Of a stretch of 47,782 bases of DNA, positions 7,072-15,073 are shown piece by piece. Position 1 is the first letter of the stretch. Every line of letters starts with the position of its first letter. The position numbers and the translations under genes are program-made. Source of the DNA: Verrucomicrobiia bacterium (GTDB lineage: Bacteria > Verrucomicrobiota > Verrucomicrobiia > Opitutales > Opitutaceae). The notes under the pieces were generated by a model. That model saw only the letters and a program-made list of their open reading frames with translations, searched no databases and was not told where the DNA came from. The stretch is from the NCBI GenBank assembly GCA_011525695.1, contig WYBX01000076.1, forward strand, positions 1 through 47,782. The letters run 5' to 3'.

Positions 7072-9405
7072 ATGGAAGGAATCCATCTCATTCAGGATCT
7101 CGCTATCCTCCTGCTTGCCGCAGGTGCCGCAGGCTATATTTGCCGGCGACTGGGGCTTTCGGTGATCGTCGGTTACCTGATGGCGGGAATTCTCATCGGC
7201 CCCTACACGCCGCCGTTCGCGCTCGTGACCGACCAAGCTCGGATCATGGCACTTTCACAGGTGGGGCTCGTGTTCCTGATGTTCGGCATTGGACTCGGGT
7301 TGAGCTTGTCGAAATTCGCCCGTCTTGGCGCCGGCACGCTGGTCGCCACGGGGTTGGGCGCCGCGGGCGTGCTCGTGCTGACGGAGGCCGCCGGCCCCAT
7401 TGTCGGTTGGACGCCACTGCAAGCGATGTTCGTCGCAGCCACGCTCATGGTGTCCAGTTCGGCAGTGATCGCGAAGGTGATAAACGAGCAGCAACTCGCA
7501 CACGAGCGGTCATCGCAGACTGCGCTTGCGGTGACCGTGCTCGAGGACGTGGTCGCAGTGACGATGCTCACAATTCTCGCGAGCCAGGCGCGAATCGCGG
7601 TCGGGGATGCTACCGGGCTGGGCAGACTGCTCGGCGGGCTGAGCGCCTTCGTTGTTCTGTTGATCGGCGCCGGACTGCTTCTGATTCCTCGGCTGATGCG
7701 CCGATTGGAAGCTCGCGCCGATCCCGAGATGCTGACGGTGATCGTCGGCGGGCTGCTGTTTGCCCTGGCGCTCGCGGCGGAGAAGGCCGGCTATTCGATT
7801 GCGCTGGGAGCGTTTCTCTTCGGCGCCATCGTAGCCGAGATCCCGCAGAAGCAAGGGGTCGAGACATCGTTCCGTGGACTGCGCGACATTTTCAGCAGCG
7901 TGTTCTTCGTATCGATCGGCATGATGATCGACCTGAAGTTGCTTGCGGATGTGTGGCCAATGGGGCTCGCGCTGACGGGATTTGCCTTGATCGTACGGCC
8001 GGTGGCCTGCGGCCTCGCGCTGGTCATGGTCGGCACACCGCCCGCCGAGGCGCGACGTGCCAGCCTCCTGTTGACGCCGCTTGGCGAGTTCTCGTTCATC
8101 ATTGCCCAACTCGGCGTTTCCACGGCGATTCTTCCGCCGACGTATTACCCCATCGCGGTGGGGGCATCGATCCTGACAATCCTCGCGACTCCGTTGATGG
8201 CGAGGCATCGCTCGATGTTGCTGCGCGTCAGTCAGGCAATCGAGCCCGCCTGGCTGACGCGGGGAATGGATGCCTATCATACGTGGTTCCAACAAGTCCG
8301 GAACCGCGAGCCGCGTACGCCTCTCTGGGGCATCCTTCGCCCGCGCTTGGCCCAGATTGCGCTCGAACTGCTGTTCGTGAGCGGGGTTTTGATTTTCGCC
8401 GAGGTTCTGTTCGATGCGTTCATCCGGGTGCCCTACGTGCAAACGTTGGCGCCTGCCACGCTCGGCTACGTTTTTTGGTCGATCATCGGCGCCTTCTCGC
8501 TCGCTCCGCTCGTCGCCATCTGGCGAAACAGTTCCGCGCTCGCAATGATCGGTGGCGAGACGTGGGAAAGTCCCCGGCTGCCGCGGAGGGTGATCGAACG
8601 TGCGTTCATGGCGGTGGTCGCCCTGGCGCTTGCTGCGTGGCTGATCTTGCTGCTGCCGCACTCGCCCTTCGCGCGGTGGGGTTGGCTTGCGATCGCAGTC
8701 GGAGGGGCGATCGTCATCGCGGTGTTTTCGCGCCGGCTGGTGCTGTGGCACAGCCATTGGCAGGTGTCGGTCCGCGAAGTGCTGGCCGACCGGCGGGCCG
8801 ACATCGATGAGATCCGGGCGGAAGCCCGCGCGGTCCTGGGGGAGACTTTGAGCTCGTGGAACGTTGCTCTCGGCGACGCCACGCTGCCGGCCGGGTCACC
8901 CCATGCGGGAAAGACGCTGGCGGAATTGGCGATTCCCGCGCGACTCGGCTGTGCTGTGATCGAAGTGGAGCGAAATGGATTCAGGATTCACGCCCCGACG
9001 GGGGACCTTGCGCTTTATCCGGGGGATGGCGTGCTGCTGGTGGGACCTGCACCAAAGGTGGCCGCCGCTCATGCCATGCTCGTGGCGGGTGGCTGCGAGC
9101 CGCCCGCGGACGGCGATTTTGGCGGCGTCGTGTTGGACACGGCGGAGGTGGATGCCAGTCAGGTCGGCAAGTCGCTCGGAGAATTGGGAATGGCAACGCG
9201 TGCCGGTGTGCGGGTTGTCGGCATCGAGCGCGACGGCCGGCGCATCATCAACCCTGCGGCCACCGAGCGCCTCCGCGCGGGTGATGGTCTGCTGATCCTT
9301 GGCACCCTCGAGACGATTCGTCGGTTCCGGGAAAGGGGGTTGCGTTCCGGCGTAGGAAGCGACCATGCCGCAATCGCGACCCAGCCGCATCCAGCATATG
9401 CCTGA
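7072..9405 (+). CDS. CPA2/Kef-type monovalent cation:proton antiporter with tandem RCK-C domains
   Basis: A 777-residue membrane protein. Residues ~1-390 are a Na+/H+ exchanger-type transmembrane domain with many helices: MEGIHLIQDLAILLLAAGAAGYICRR, GYLMAGILIGP, FLMFGIGLGLS, AVIAKVINEQQLAHERS and SIALGAFLFGAIVAEIPQ. A second block of about five hydrophobic segments follows (~430-580). The cytoplasmic tail has two RCK-C (TrkA-C)-type domains at roughly 605-665 (TLAELAIPARLGCAVIEVERNG) and 690-755 (SLGELGMATRAGVRVVGIERDG). I see no TrkA-N Rossmann nucleotide-binding domain between membrane and tail, unlike KefB/KefC/YbaL. Role: K+ or Na+ for H+ exchange in pH and ion homeostasis, gated by ligands at the RCK-C domains. 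The frame opens upstream to 6988, but 7072 begins at the first helix. Confidence 0.9.
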   Translation: MEGIHLIQDLAILLLAAGAAGYICRRLGLSVIVGYLMAGILIGPYTPPFALVTDQARIMALSQVGLVFLMFGIGLGLSLSKFARLGAGTLVATGLGAAGVLVLTEAAGPIVGWTPLQAMFVAATLMVSSSAVIAKVINEQQLAHERSSQTALAVTVLEDVVAVTMLTILASQARIAVGDATGLGRLLGGLSAFVVLLIGAGLLLIPRLMRRLEARADPEMLTVIVGGLLFALALAAEKAGYSIALGAFLFGAIVAEIPQKQGVETSFRGLRDIFSSVFFVSIGMMIDLKLLADVWPMGLALTGFALIVRPVACGLALVMVGTPPAEARRASLLLTPLGEFSFIIAQLGVSTAILPPTYYPIAVGASILTILATPLMARHRSMLLRVSQAIEPAWLTRGMDAYHTWFQQVRNREPRTPLWGILRPRLAQIALELLFVSGVLIFAEVLFDAFIRVPYVQTLAPATLGYVFWSIIGAFSLAPLVAIWRNSSALAMIGGETWESPRLPRRVIERAFMAVVALALAAWLILLLPHSPFARWGWLAIAVGGAIVIAVFSRRLVLWHSHWQVSVREVLADRRADIDEIRAEARAVLGETLSSWNVALGDATLPAGSPHAGKTLAELAIPARLGCAVIEVERNGFRIHAPTGDLALYPGDGVLLVGPAPKVAAAHAMLVAGGCEPPADGDFGGVVLDTAEVDASQVGKSLGELGMATRAGVRVVGIERDGRRIINPAATERLRAGDGLLILGTLETIRRFRERGLRSGVGSDHAAIATQPHPAYA

Positions 9406-9647
9406 TTTTCCAGCGGCAATTTATCCCAGCCTGCTGCGTGCCGTCTGCCCGGGCGCAGCCGGTCGCGGGCGTGCGTCGCCGCCGCGCGGGTAGTTTCGAC
9501 TCGCTGCGCGGCGGCGCTGCCGCGGCCGGATTTTGAAGGAAGCGTCACCGCCGGTGCGGTGCGTCCCCGCGCAGTGCGGACTGCGAAGCCTTGCGCTGTC
9601 GCGACCCATTGAACCCCAGGCGACGAAACCGCCTCTCTCCCTATAAT

Positions 9648-9899
9648 ATGAATCAAGCATCAAAGACCTCACTCAGTAACAACAACCTCCGCCGCATGCA
9701 GGGCTGGGCCCGGGCCGTTTATCCCGACGACTGGCAGGATCGGTGTGCCGTGGTGGCGGAGTACCTTGCCCAACAGGACGAGGACGCGTCCACGGCTCTG
9801 ATAAGAAACGGCTGGCCCAACGTCTTCGCCGCTGCCGAGCGCGATTGGCCTGAGGCGTTCGCCGGTTGGAAAGCCGGTGAAGCCGTATCACAGCCATAG
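9648..9899 (+). CDS. Small hypothetical protein
   Basis: An 83-residue acidic, soluble protein, rich in Trp, Ala and Asp (RMQGWARAVYPDDWQDRCAVVAEYLAQQDEDAS, WPNVFAAAERDWPEAFAGW). It has no transmembrane segment or signal peptide and no family I recognise. It reads like a genuine compact helical protein rather than a shadow frame, and a perfect hairpin terminator starts 12 bases after its stop. The sequence CTATAATATG at its start places a TATAAT directly against the ATG; that is too close to act as this gene's promoter, so transcription probably reads through from upstream or starts farther away. The 242-base gap before it shows nothing else I can identify. Confidence 0.6.
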   Translation: MNQASKTSLSNNNLRRMQGWARAVYPDDWQDRCAVVAEYLAQQDEDASTALIRNGWPNVFAAAERDWPEAFAGWKAGEAVSQP

Positions 9900-9911
9900 C
9901 GCAAGGCCCTC

Positions 9912-9943
9912 GAACCTGCCTCCCCTGGAGGCAGGTTCTTTTG
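9912..9943 (+). terminator. Rho-independent terminator
   Basis: A perfect 12-bp stem (GAACCTGCCTCC, 9912-9923, with GGAGGCAGGTTC, 9927-9938), a 3-base loop and then TTTT. It lies 12 bases after the stop of the small hypothetical gene and marks the end of the long plus-strand run that begins at 1222. The minus-strand response regulator ends at 10048. Confidence 0.9.
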
Positions 9944-10047
9944 TCTATCTTAGTGTCGGCTGGCCCGCCGTTTCGTCGGAAGTGATTGTGACAGAGAGAA
10001 ACGAAAACTCGGACAACATCGCTGGGGCCCTAATCGCCGCACCGGCT

Positions 10048-10494
10048 TCATTCAGGATGGTGTGGGCAGACTGCGTGAATCCAAAAGTCGGAGATTGCCT
10101 TTGCCAAGACGCGGAGTTCTCGAATGTCCACCGGCTTGACGAAGTAAGCCGCTGCCCCGAGCGAGTAGGCCATGGCGATATCGGAACGGGCCGTGGAGGA
10201 GGTGAGCACGAGTCGCGGCACCGCGCGCCAACGCTCTTGCCCCTGCAGCCACCGGAGCAACTCCACTCCGTTCATATGCGGCATTTTCAAGTCGGTGATG
10301 ATGACGTCGGGCAACGGGAAACACCCGCGATCGGCCTTCTCGCCCTGGCCGGTGAGGTAAGCGACCGCTTCCTCCCCATTGGGGGCGATGAAAATGCGAT
10401 CTCCCCGGCCTGCGGCAACGAATGCATGCTCCAGGAACTCGACATCCGCCGGTTCGTCCTCGACCACCAGGAATACGCTGGAGGATCTGGTCAT
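10048..10494 (-). CDS. Single-domain response regulator (Rcp1-like)
   Basis: A 148-residue CheY-like receiver with no output domain. The acidic pair E12/D13 (VVEDEPADVEF), phospho-acceptor D68 (VIITDLKMPHMNG), LTSS at 97-100 and K120 (AAAYFVKP) are all present, so it should be phosphorylatable. The EDEPADVEFLEHAF opening and the long insertion before the acceptor strand are typical of the Rcp1-like regulators paired with phytochrome-type or PAS histidine kinases. It overlaps the 3' end of the upstream kinase gene by 4 bases, which points to co-translation and makes that kinase the obvious partner. It probably acts by protein-protein contact or as a phosphorelay carrier. Confidence 0.92.
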   Translation of the reverse strand: MTRSSSVFLVVEDEPADVEFLEHAFVAAGRGDRIFIAPNGEEAVAYLTGQGEKADRGCFPLPDVIITDLKMPHMNGVELLRWLQGQERWRAVPRLVLTSSTARSDIAMAYSLGAAAYFVKPVDIRELRVLAKAISDFWIHAVCPHHPE

Positions 10495-11663
10495 GAGTGG
10501 GCTCTTCCCAAGTCGAACCAGAACGTGCTTCCTTTGCCCACTTCCGATTGCAGTCCGACGCTGCCGCCGAGCCGGTCGATCGTCTTGCGCACAATGGGAA
10601 GGCCGATACCGGTCCCGGGGTAGCTCCGTGCATCCTCCAGCCGCTCGAAGATTCCGAAGACACGGTCATGAAAGTCCGGCCGAATGCCGATGCCATTGTC
10701 CGTCACGAGAAGCCGGACGGAACCGCCGCGAATCTCGGCGCGGACTTGGACAACCGGCCGCTTCCCCGGGGGGACAAATTTCAGGGCATTGCTCAACAGA
10801 TGTCCAATCACCTGATCGATCGCCCCACGTTCCCCTCTGACGGCAGGCAGCGGCGAATCGACGACTATCTCCGCATTTCTGAATTCGATCTGATCATGGA
10901 GGGCGGCCAAGGCCGCTTCCACGCATTCGCTAAGCGGGACAATCTCCAGCTTCAGTTCAACCTGAGCGGCTCGCGAATAAGACAACAGATCGCGGATCAA
11001 GCGATCCATCCGCCGGGCCGCCTGCTTGATCCGCTCCAGGTAGGTGGCGGTCCCCGCCGACAGGGCAGTACCGACATCTTCGATCACGAATTCCGCATAC
11101 CCGTTGATTGCACGCAGTGGCGCTCGCAGGTCGTGGGCGACGGTGTAAACGAATCCTTCAAGCTGCGACGTCTTTTCCGTCAACGCAGCCGTTCGTTCGT
11201 CCACCAAGCGCTGCAAGTTGCACTGCAATTTCTCCAGTTCCGCCTGGGCGGTCTTCTGGGTAGTGATGTCGTTGATGACGCCGAGCTGGAGCCGCGGACA
11301 TCCGTCAGCCCCACGAAGCAGGGTGGTCGTAAGGTGCACCCAAGCCATGGCACCATCTTTGCGGACATAACGCTTTTCCAGCTTCACTTCGGCGTGTTCC
11401 CCGGTGATGAGTTCATGGAACCGGGCCTGATCCCGCCCGCGATCGTCAGGATGCGTTATGTCGTCGAAGGTCCGGTCATGAAGCTCTTCCGCATTATAGC
11501 CAGTGATTTCCTCGAACCGCCGGTTGACCATGACGAATTTGCGGGTATGCACATCGACCACGGCATTGCCGACCCCTGCCAAATGGAAGAAGGCGCGAAA
11601 CTCGTCTCCGGTGCCGGCCGGCGAGGCCAAGGTCGAGTGCTTGGCGGCATCTGGCTTCATCAT
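10491..11663 (-). CDS. PAS-domain sensor histidine kinase
   Basis: A 390-residue soluble kinase. It has a PAS/PAC domain (~24-140: AFFHLAGVGNAVVDV, FEEITGYNAEELHDRTF, THPDDR, RYVRKDGAMAWVHLTTTLLR), a coiled-coil linker (QAELEKLQCNLQRLVDERTA), a HisKA helix pair with H177 in VAHDLRAPLRAINGYAEF, and an HATPase domain with LLSNALKFVP, VTDNGIGI, FGIFERL and GTGIGLPIVRKTIDRLGG. It has no transmembrane segments, so it senses a cytoplasmic signal. The PAS type cannot be tied to a ligand. The frame is open upstream to 11855, but that part overlaps the divergent MarR gene and is not protein-like; the start is set at the MM pair at 11663. The response regulator gene follows with a 4-base overlap. Confidence 0.92.
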   Translation of the reverse strand: MMKPDAAKHSTLASPAGTGDEFRAFFHLAGVGNAVVDVHTRKFVMVNRRFEEITGYNAEELHDRTFDDITHPDDRGRDQARFHELITGEHAEVKLEKRYVRKDGAMAWVHLTTTLLRGADGCPRLQLGVINDITTQKTAQAELEKLQCNLQRLVDERTAALTEKTSQLEGFVYTVAHDLRAPLRAINGYAEFVIEDVGTALSAGTATYLERIKQAARRMDRLIRDLLSYSRAAQVELKLEIVPLSECVEAALAALHDQIEFRNAEIVVDSPLPAVRGERGAIDQVIGHLLSNALKFVPPGKRPVVQVRAEIRGGSVRLLVTDNGIGIRPDFHDRVFGIFERLEDARSYPGTGIGLPIVRKTIDRLGGSVGLQSEVGKGSTFWFDLGRAHS

Positions 11664-11723
11664 GGGAAGTGGAGGAGGGTTTCCTGCCGACGGAAAGGCG
11701 CCGGCGTCGCGTTGACTTAACCG

Positions 11724-11742
11724 TAGACATATCGTACTACGA
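11724..11742 (+). promoter_or_regulatory. Predicted operator upstream of the MarR gene (TAGACATATCGTActACGA)
   Basis: TAGACATATCGTACTACGA contains the palindrome TCGT-ACT-ACGA. It matches a site at 15074-15092 in 17 of 19 positions. A TTGACT at 11712-11717 followed 17 bases later by TACTAC could form a weak promoter whose -10 region lies inside the palindrome, as expected for a repressor site. It lies in the divergent region between the histidine kinase and the MarR gene. MarR proteins commonly bind such imperfect palindromes at their own promoter; that this MarR binds here is inference. Confidence 0.55.
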
Positions 11743-11835
11743 GGCAACAATGGTTTTCCTTCCCCGCTACAGGCATTACATCCGCTTCCGCAATCCGAGG
11801 CTTTGCTTCTCGTTAGGCAGCCCGCGCTCCGTTCA

Positions 11836-12324
11836 ATGAGCGCTATGGCCGCCAACGACGAACCGCTGCGGAAAGCCGACTATGAGGCGCTCGCGGAATT
11901 CCGCTACGCCCTGAGGAAGTTCCTGGGCTTCAGCGAGGAGGCGGCGCGGGAGCACGGAGTGACTCCGCAGCAGTACCAGGCAATGCTGGCGATTGAAGGT
12001 GTCCCGGGACGGAATTGGATGACCGTCGGAGAGCTGGCCGAACAGATGCGCATCGCACATCACAGCGCGGTGGGGCTCGTGGACCGGATGGAGGCCATGC
12101 GGCTTGTGAAACGCAGTGCAGGCAGGGAGGACCGCCGGCGCGTGCAGGTGGCCCTGACGCCGAAGGGGCTCAGACTGCTGGAGAAACTCTATCGTGTGCA
12201 CCGGGAGGAACTGCGTTCCATTGGTTCGCAACTGACCGGTTCGCTGCAAAAGGCGGCGGCGCGGATCCCCGCGAAGATCACGCTGGCCAGCCCGCCGTGT
12301 TCGATGCCGGAAATCGAGGACTGA
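11836..12324 (+). CDS. MarR-family transcriptional regulator
   Basis: A 162-residue winged-helix regulator. The N-terminal helices (YEALAEFRYALRKFLGFSEEAAREHG) form the dimer interface. GVTPQQYQAMLAIEG and MTVGELAEQMRIAHHSAVGLVDRMEAMRLVKR make the helix-turn-helix, and REDRRRVQVALTPKGLRLLEKL the wing and following helix: the DRR-x-x-x-x-LT motif is diagnostic of MarR. No conserved Cys for OhrR-type peroxide sensing is evident in the N-terminal half. The start could also be the ATG at 11845; 11836 is chosen as the first Met outside the overlap-like leader. A carboxymuconolactone-decarboxylase-family gene follows after 3 bases, so this is the regulator of a small detoxification operon, probably autorepressed through the site at 11724-11742. 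Confidence 0.92.
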   Translation: MSAMAANDEPLRKADYEALAEFRYALRKFLGFSEEAAREHGVTPQQYQAMLAIEGVPGRNWMTVGELAEQMRIAHHSAVGLVDRMEAMRLVKRSAGREDRRRVQVALTPKGLRLLEKLYRVHREELRSIGSQLTGSLQKAAARIPAKITLASPPCSMPEIED

Positions 12325-12327
12325 GCC

Positions 12328-12819
12328 ATGTCCGAGAGAATCGACTACGGTTCGGTCTTTCCCGCGGGGGTGGAAGCCATGCGCGCACTGGAGCGGCTGT
12401 TGCCGCAGTCGACAGTGGAGCGCCGCCTGCTCGCACTGGTGAAAGTGCGGGCGTCCCAAATGAATGGCTGCGCCTACTGCATCGACATGCATTCGAAGGT
12501 GGCGCAGGCGCACGGCGAGACGGGGGAACGTCTCGGCGCGCTGGCCGGGTGGCGGACGGCCGCGTGCTTCGATGAACGCGAGCGTGCGGCCTTCGCCTGG
12601 GCGGAGGCGGTGACCCAGCTTCAATCCGGGGTGCCCGACGAGATCTACGAATCCGTGCGGAGCCACTTCGACGAAGCGCAATTGGTCGATCTGACCTATG
12701 CCATCGTGGCGATCAACGGCTGGAACCGGCTCCTCATAGCCTTCCGCAGACCGCCGGGTCCTTCTCGTGGAACGGCCGTGCCTGACGCGTCTCACGATCC
12801 GCAGGACCGGCTGCGATAG
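12328..12819 (+). CDS. AhpD-like / carboxymuconolactone decarboxylase family protein
   Basis: A 163-residue all-helical protein of the CMD/AhpD superfamily. The redox motif is present: C48-A-Y-C51 followed by H55 in NGCAYCIDMHSK, with an upstream Glu, the AhpD-type proton-relay arrangement. Then come FAWAEAVTQLQ and LVDLTYAIVAINGWNRLLIAFR, typical of the single-domain YciW/AhpD-like group. Likely role: thiol-dependent peroxidase or alkylhydroperoxide reduction. The family match normally ends near AFRRPPG; here the C-terminus runs about 24 residues further and the gene overlaps the convergent FTR1 gene by 86 bases, so the tail is probably a recent stop-loss extension. It lies 3 bases after the MarR gene and is co-transcribed with it. 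Confidence 0.9.
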   Translation: MSERIDYGSVFPAGVEAMRALERLLPQSTVERRLLALVKVRASQMNGCAYCIDMHSKVAQAHGETGERLGALAGWRTAACFDERERAAFAWAEAVTQLQSGVPDEIYESVRSHFDEAQLVDLTYAIVAINGWNRLLIAFRRPPGPSRGTAVPDASHDPQDRLR

Positions 12820-13627
12820 ACTTGCCAGGATGGGCGGCCGTTGTGCGTGCGCGGCGGATTGCCCAGCTCACCGCGATCAGGAAAAGCCCGTATGCGGCGA
12901 CCTCCGTGAAGGAAGGTGCACTCTTGTAACCGAACAGCGTTCTTAAGACCGCACCTCCCAATGACGTTTCCGGCAGCCAGGCAGAGGTGTTCCAGACGGG
13001 CTGGATGAGTGGAGGAATCCATTCCACTTCGATGAATTCTCCCACCGCATGAGAGACGAACCCAGCGGCCAGCAGCAGGAGGATGGCCCCCGAAAGCTTG
13101 AAAAATTGCCGCACGCTGAAGTGCAGGACGCCCGCAAAGAGGGCCCAGCCGGCGACGGTGGCAACCAGCAAGCCCAACAGCGCCCCGGCAACAATGTGAA
13201 ATCCCGCGGAGCGGAAGATCGCGGCATTCAGGAACAGGGCCAGTTCGATGCCCTCGCGCACGACAGCCACGAACGCCAAGGCGAAAACCGCCCATCCGCC
13301 GACACGGACCGCGGGGTGGGCATTCATTTCCACGACCTCGCTGCCGGCATGGCGACGCATCCAGAGGATCATTCCCGTGAGGAGGGTGGCGGCGGCGAGA
13401 CCGACGGAGCCTTCGTAGATCGCTTCAGCGTCTCCGGCAAGCCGCAGGCCCAACGCGCGCAAGCAGAATGCGGCCATTACGCTGACCGCAGCGCCGCTAG
13501 CGACTCCGAGCCACAGGAACGGCGTGCAGTCCCGACGCCGTACCTGCCGCAAGACGCCAGCCAGCAACCCAACGATCAGGGCGGCCTCAAATCCCTCGCG
13601 CAAGGCGAGGAGAAAGCTCGGAAGCAT
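12734..13627 (-). CDS. FTR1-family iron permease
   Basis: A 297-residue membrane protein of the iron/lead FTR1 family. It carries two R-E-G-x-E motifs: REGFE at 10-14 (LLALREGFEAALIVG) and REGIE in AVVREGIELALFLNA. These supply the acidic iron ligands in the first and fourth helices. About seven transmembrane helices are visible, ending with AAYGLFLIAVSWAI. A hydrophilic tail of ~40 residues follows and overlaps the convergent AhpD-like gene. The start at 13627 follows the ferredoxin stop in TGA-C-ATG, implying translational coupling; alternative Mets at 13639 and 13648 would only add 4-7 residues. FTR1 permeases need an oxidase or electron donor to move iron, and the ferredoxin is the obvious candidate. 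No EfeO/EfeB genes are adjacent. Confidence 0.92.
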   Translation of the reverse strand: MLPSFLLALREGFEAALIVGLLAGVLRQVRRRDCTPFLWLGVASGAAVSVMAAFCLRALGLRLAGDAEAIYEGSVGLAAATLLTGMILWMRRHAGSEVVEMNAHPAVRVGGWAVFALAFVAVVREGIELALFLNAAIFRSAGFHIVAGALLGLLVATVAGWALFAGVLHFSVRQFFKLSGAILLLLAAGFVSHAVGEFIEVEWIPPLIQPVWNTSAWLPETSLGGAVLRTLFGYKSAPSFTEVAAYGLFLIAVSWAIRRARTTAAHPGKSIAAGPADRETRQARPFHEKDPAVCGRL

Positions 13628-13628
13628 G

Positions 13629-13868
13629 TCAGGTCGCATCGCCGTCATTGCCGATTGCCTCGACCGGGCAGGACTCGAGGGCTTCGTCCGCGGCGGAGAT
13701 TTCGTCAGCGGTGCGCGGCTGGCGTTGGACAATCGAGAAACCAGTCTCGTCGTGCCGAACGAAGATGGCGGGTGCGATCTCACGGCAGAGATCGCAGTCG
13801 ATGCAGGTGGAGTCCACGTAGTATCGGCCGGCGGTGTTTTGCGGAAGTCGGTCAGCAGGATTAGCCAT
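13629..13868 (-). CDS. Single-cluster [4Fe-4S] ferredoxin
   Basis: A 79-residue protein with C22-x2-C25-x2-C28 (STCIDCDLCREIAP) and a distant C67-P (LESCPVEAI), the four ligands of a one-cluster ferredoxin of the 'CIGCGLCVEIAP...ACPVGAI' type. The IAP after the third Cys replaces the usual CP of two-cluster ferredoxins, so only one cluster is expected. The start at 13868 is the Met directly before the domain; the frame opens upstream into the divergent LysR gene. Its TGA stop is one base from the FTR1 ATG, so the two are translated together, suggesting electron transfer linked to iron uptake or export. LysR is divergent, 71 bases away. Confidence 0.92.
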   Translation of the reverse strand: MANPADRLPQNTAGRYYVDSTCIDCDLCREIAPAIFVRHDETGFSIVQRQPRTADEISAADEALESCPVEAIGNDGDAT

Positions 13869-13939
13869 GAGTATGCGGGATGGAGCCCAACGATAACCGA
13901 CCTCTGCTTGCGCGGGAAATTCATTAGTCGTATGTATTA

Positions 13940-14866
13940 ATGCCGAAGATGAATGAGTATCTCCTGACGACCCCCTTTGACATCTACGAACTGCATCTTT
14001 TTCAACTGGTCGCAAAGCACCGCAGCTTCACGAAGGCGGCCGAGATTGCCGGGCTGACGCAGAGCGCGGTCACCCGGCAGGTGCAGGGAATCGAGACCAG
14101 TCTGGGGCTTGCGCTATTCGAGCGGACCACGCGGAGCGTGGAGCTTACGCCGGCGGGCACGGCGTTGTGGCGCGAGTCAGGCCGGTTGCTCGGCGACATC
14201 GACCGCACGCTGAAGACCCTGCGGGAAGACTACGCAGGGGCGAAGAAGGTTGTCCGCGTTGGCGTGTCGCGGTCGGTCGGTCTGGCCTACCTGCCGGGAT
14301 TCTTTCACGCCAATCTCCGTCGCGCACCCCACGTGGGATATCGGGTTTCGAACCGTTCCAGTGCCGAAATCCTTTCCGCACTTGAGAGCAACGAGCTCGA
14401 TTTGGGTGTGCTTTGCCCGCCCCGCCGGCTGCCTCCGACGGTCAGGGTAACCCACCGGTTCAAGGATGCGTTCGTCCTCGTCGGATCCCCCGGTGCTGCG
14501 GAGGAATTTTCCGTCGCCCTGAAAAGCAGGTCGCGCCGGCTCGACTGGCTCAATTCCCAGAGCTGGCTCGTGCCCGACGAGCATTCGAACACGGGACGCC
14601 TGTTGCGCACCTGGCTAACGCGCCAAGGTTGCCGCGCCGAGGCGGCCATGCAACTCGACAGCTTCGATCTCATCATCAACCTTGTCGCACTGGGCATGGG
14701 GGTGGGGTTCGTCCCCGCGCGCGCACTGGCGCTCTACCACCGGAAACGAACGGTGCGGCGACTCCCCTGGCTGGAGCGGTTCGAACGCGACCTCGTGGTG
14801 GTCGTGCGGCGGCATCGCGACCTGCCGGGCCACCTCACCCAATTCATCGACAACGTGTTGTTTTGA
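13940..14866 (+). CDS. LysR-family transcriptional regulator
   Basis: A 308-residue LysR regulator. The N-terminal winged helix covers residues ~13-72 (DIYELHLFQLVAKHRSFTKAAEIAGLTQSAVTRQVQGIE, then LFERTTRSVELTPAG). It is followed by a linker helix (LREDYAGAKKVVRVGVSRSVGLAYLPGFF) and the periplasmic-binding-like effector domain (SALESNELDLGVLCPPRRLP, LGMGVGFVPARAL). It is divergent from the ferredoxin-FTR1 pair with 71 bases between the starts, the standard LysR layout, so it probably controls iron transport in response to an unknown effector. A second in-frame Met three codons downstream (13949) could be the true start. Confidence 0.93.
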   Translation: MPKMNEYLLTTPFDIYELHLFQLVAKHRSFTKAAEIAGLTQSAVTRQVQGIETSLGLALFERTTRSVELTPAGTALWRESGRLLGDIDRTLKTLREDYAGAKKVVRVGVSRSVGLAYLPGFFHANLRRAPHVGYRVSNRSSAEILSALESNELDLGVLCPPRRLPPTVRVTHRFKDAFVLVGSPGAAEEFSVALKSRSRRLDWLNSQSWLVPDEHSNTGRLLRTWLTRQGCRAEAAMQLDSFDLIINLVALGMGVGFVPARALALYHRKRTVRRLPWLERFERDLVVVVRRHRDLPGHLTQFIDNVLF

Positions 14867-15073
14867 GTCGGACCGAGCGGTCAGCAGGTGAAGAGCTGAT
14901 CCGCTCGCGCGCCAAAACGTTCGGCGGTGGCTCCTCTGTCTCCGCCGGTGTAAACCGGAGGCACATCGGTGCGCCCCGGGGTATGTGATCCGCGCACGTG
15001 TTAATGCGCCTAATACTCCGGACAGGAGAGGCCGTAATTGCGGCTGAAGTTGAAGCCGGGCTTGCAAACGGTT

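Noticed and set aside
7510..8757. 415-codon minus-strand open frame
   Set aside because: It lies opposite the antiporter; the product is almost wholly charged and polar (Arg, Asp, Gln, His), typical of the antisense of a membrane protein gene.
9642..9647. TATAAT touching the ATG of the small gene at 9648
   Set aside because: A transcript from it would start inside the coding region, and no -35 box is at the right distance.
10497..11720. 407-codon plus-strand open frame
   Set aside because: Opposite the PAS histidine kinase, which has all its motifs; no domain in the shadow product.
14990..15070. Possible riboswitch leader before the sulfur amino acid enzyme
   Set aside because: Only short 4-bp hairpins are visible; none of the conserved SAM-riboswitch segments could be matched.
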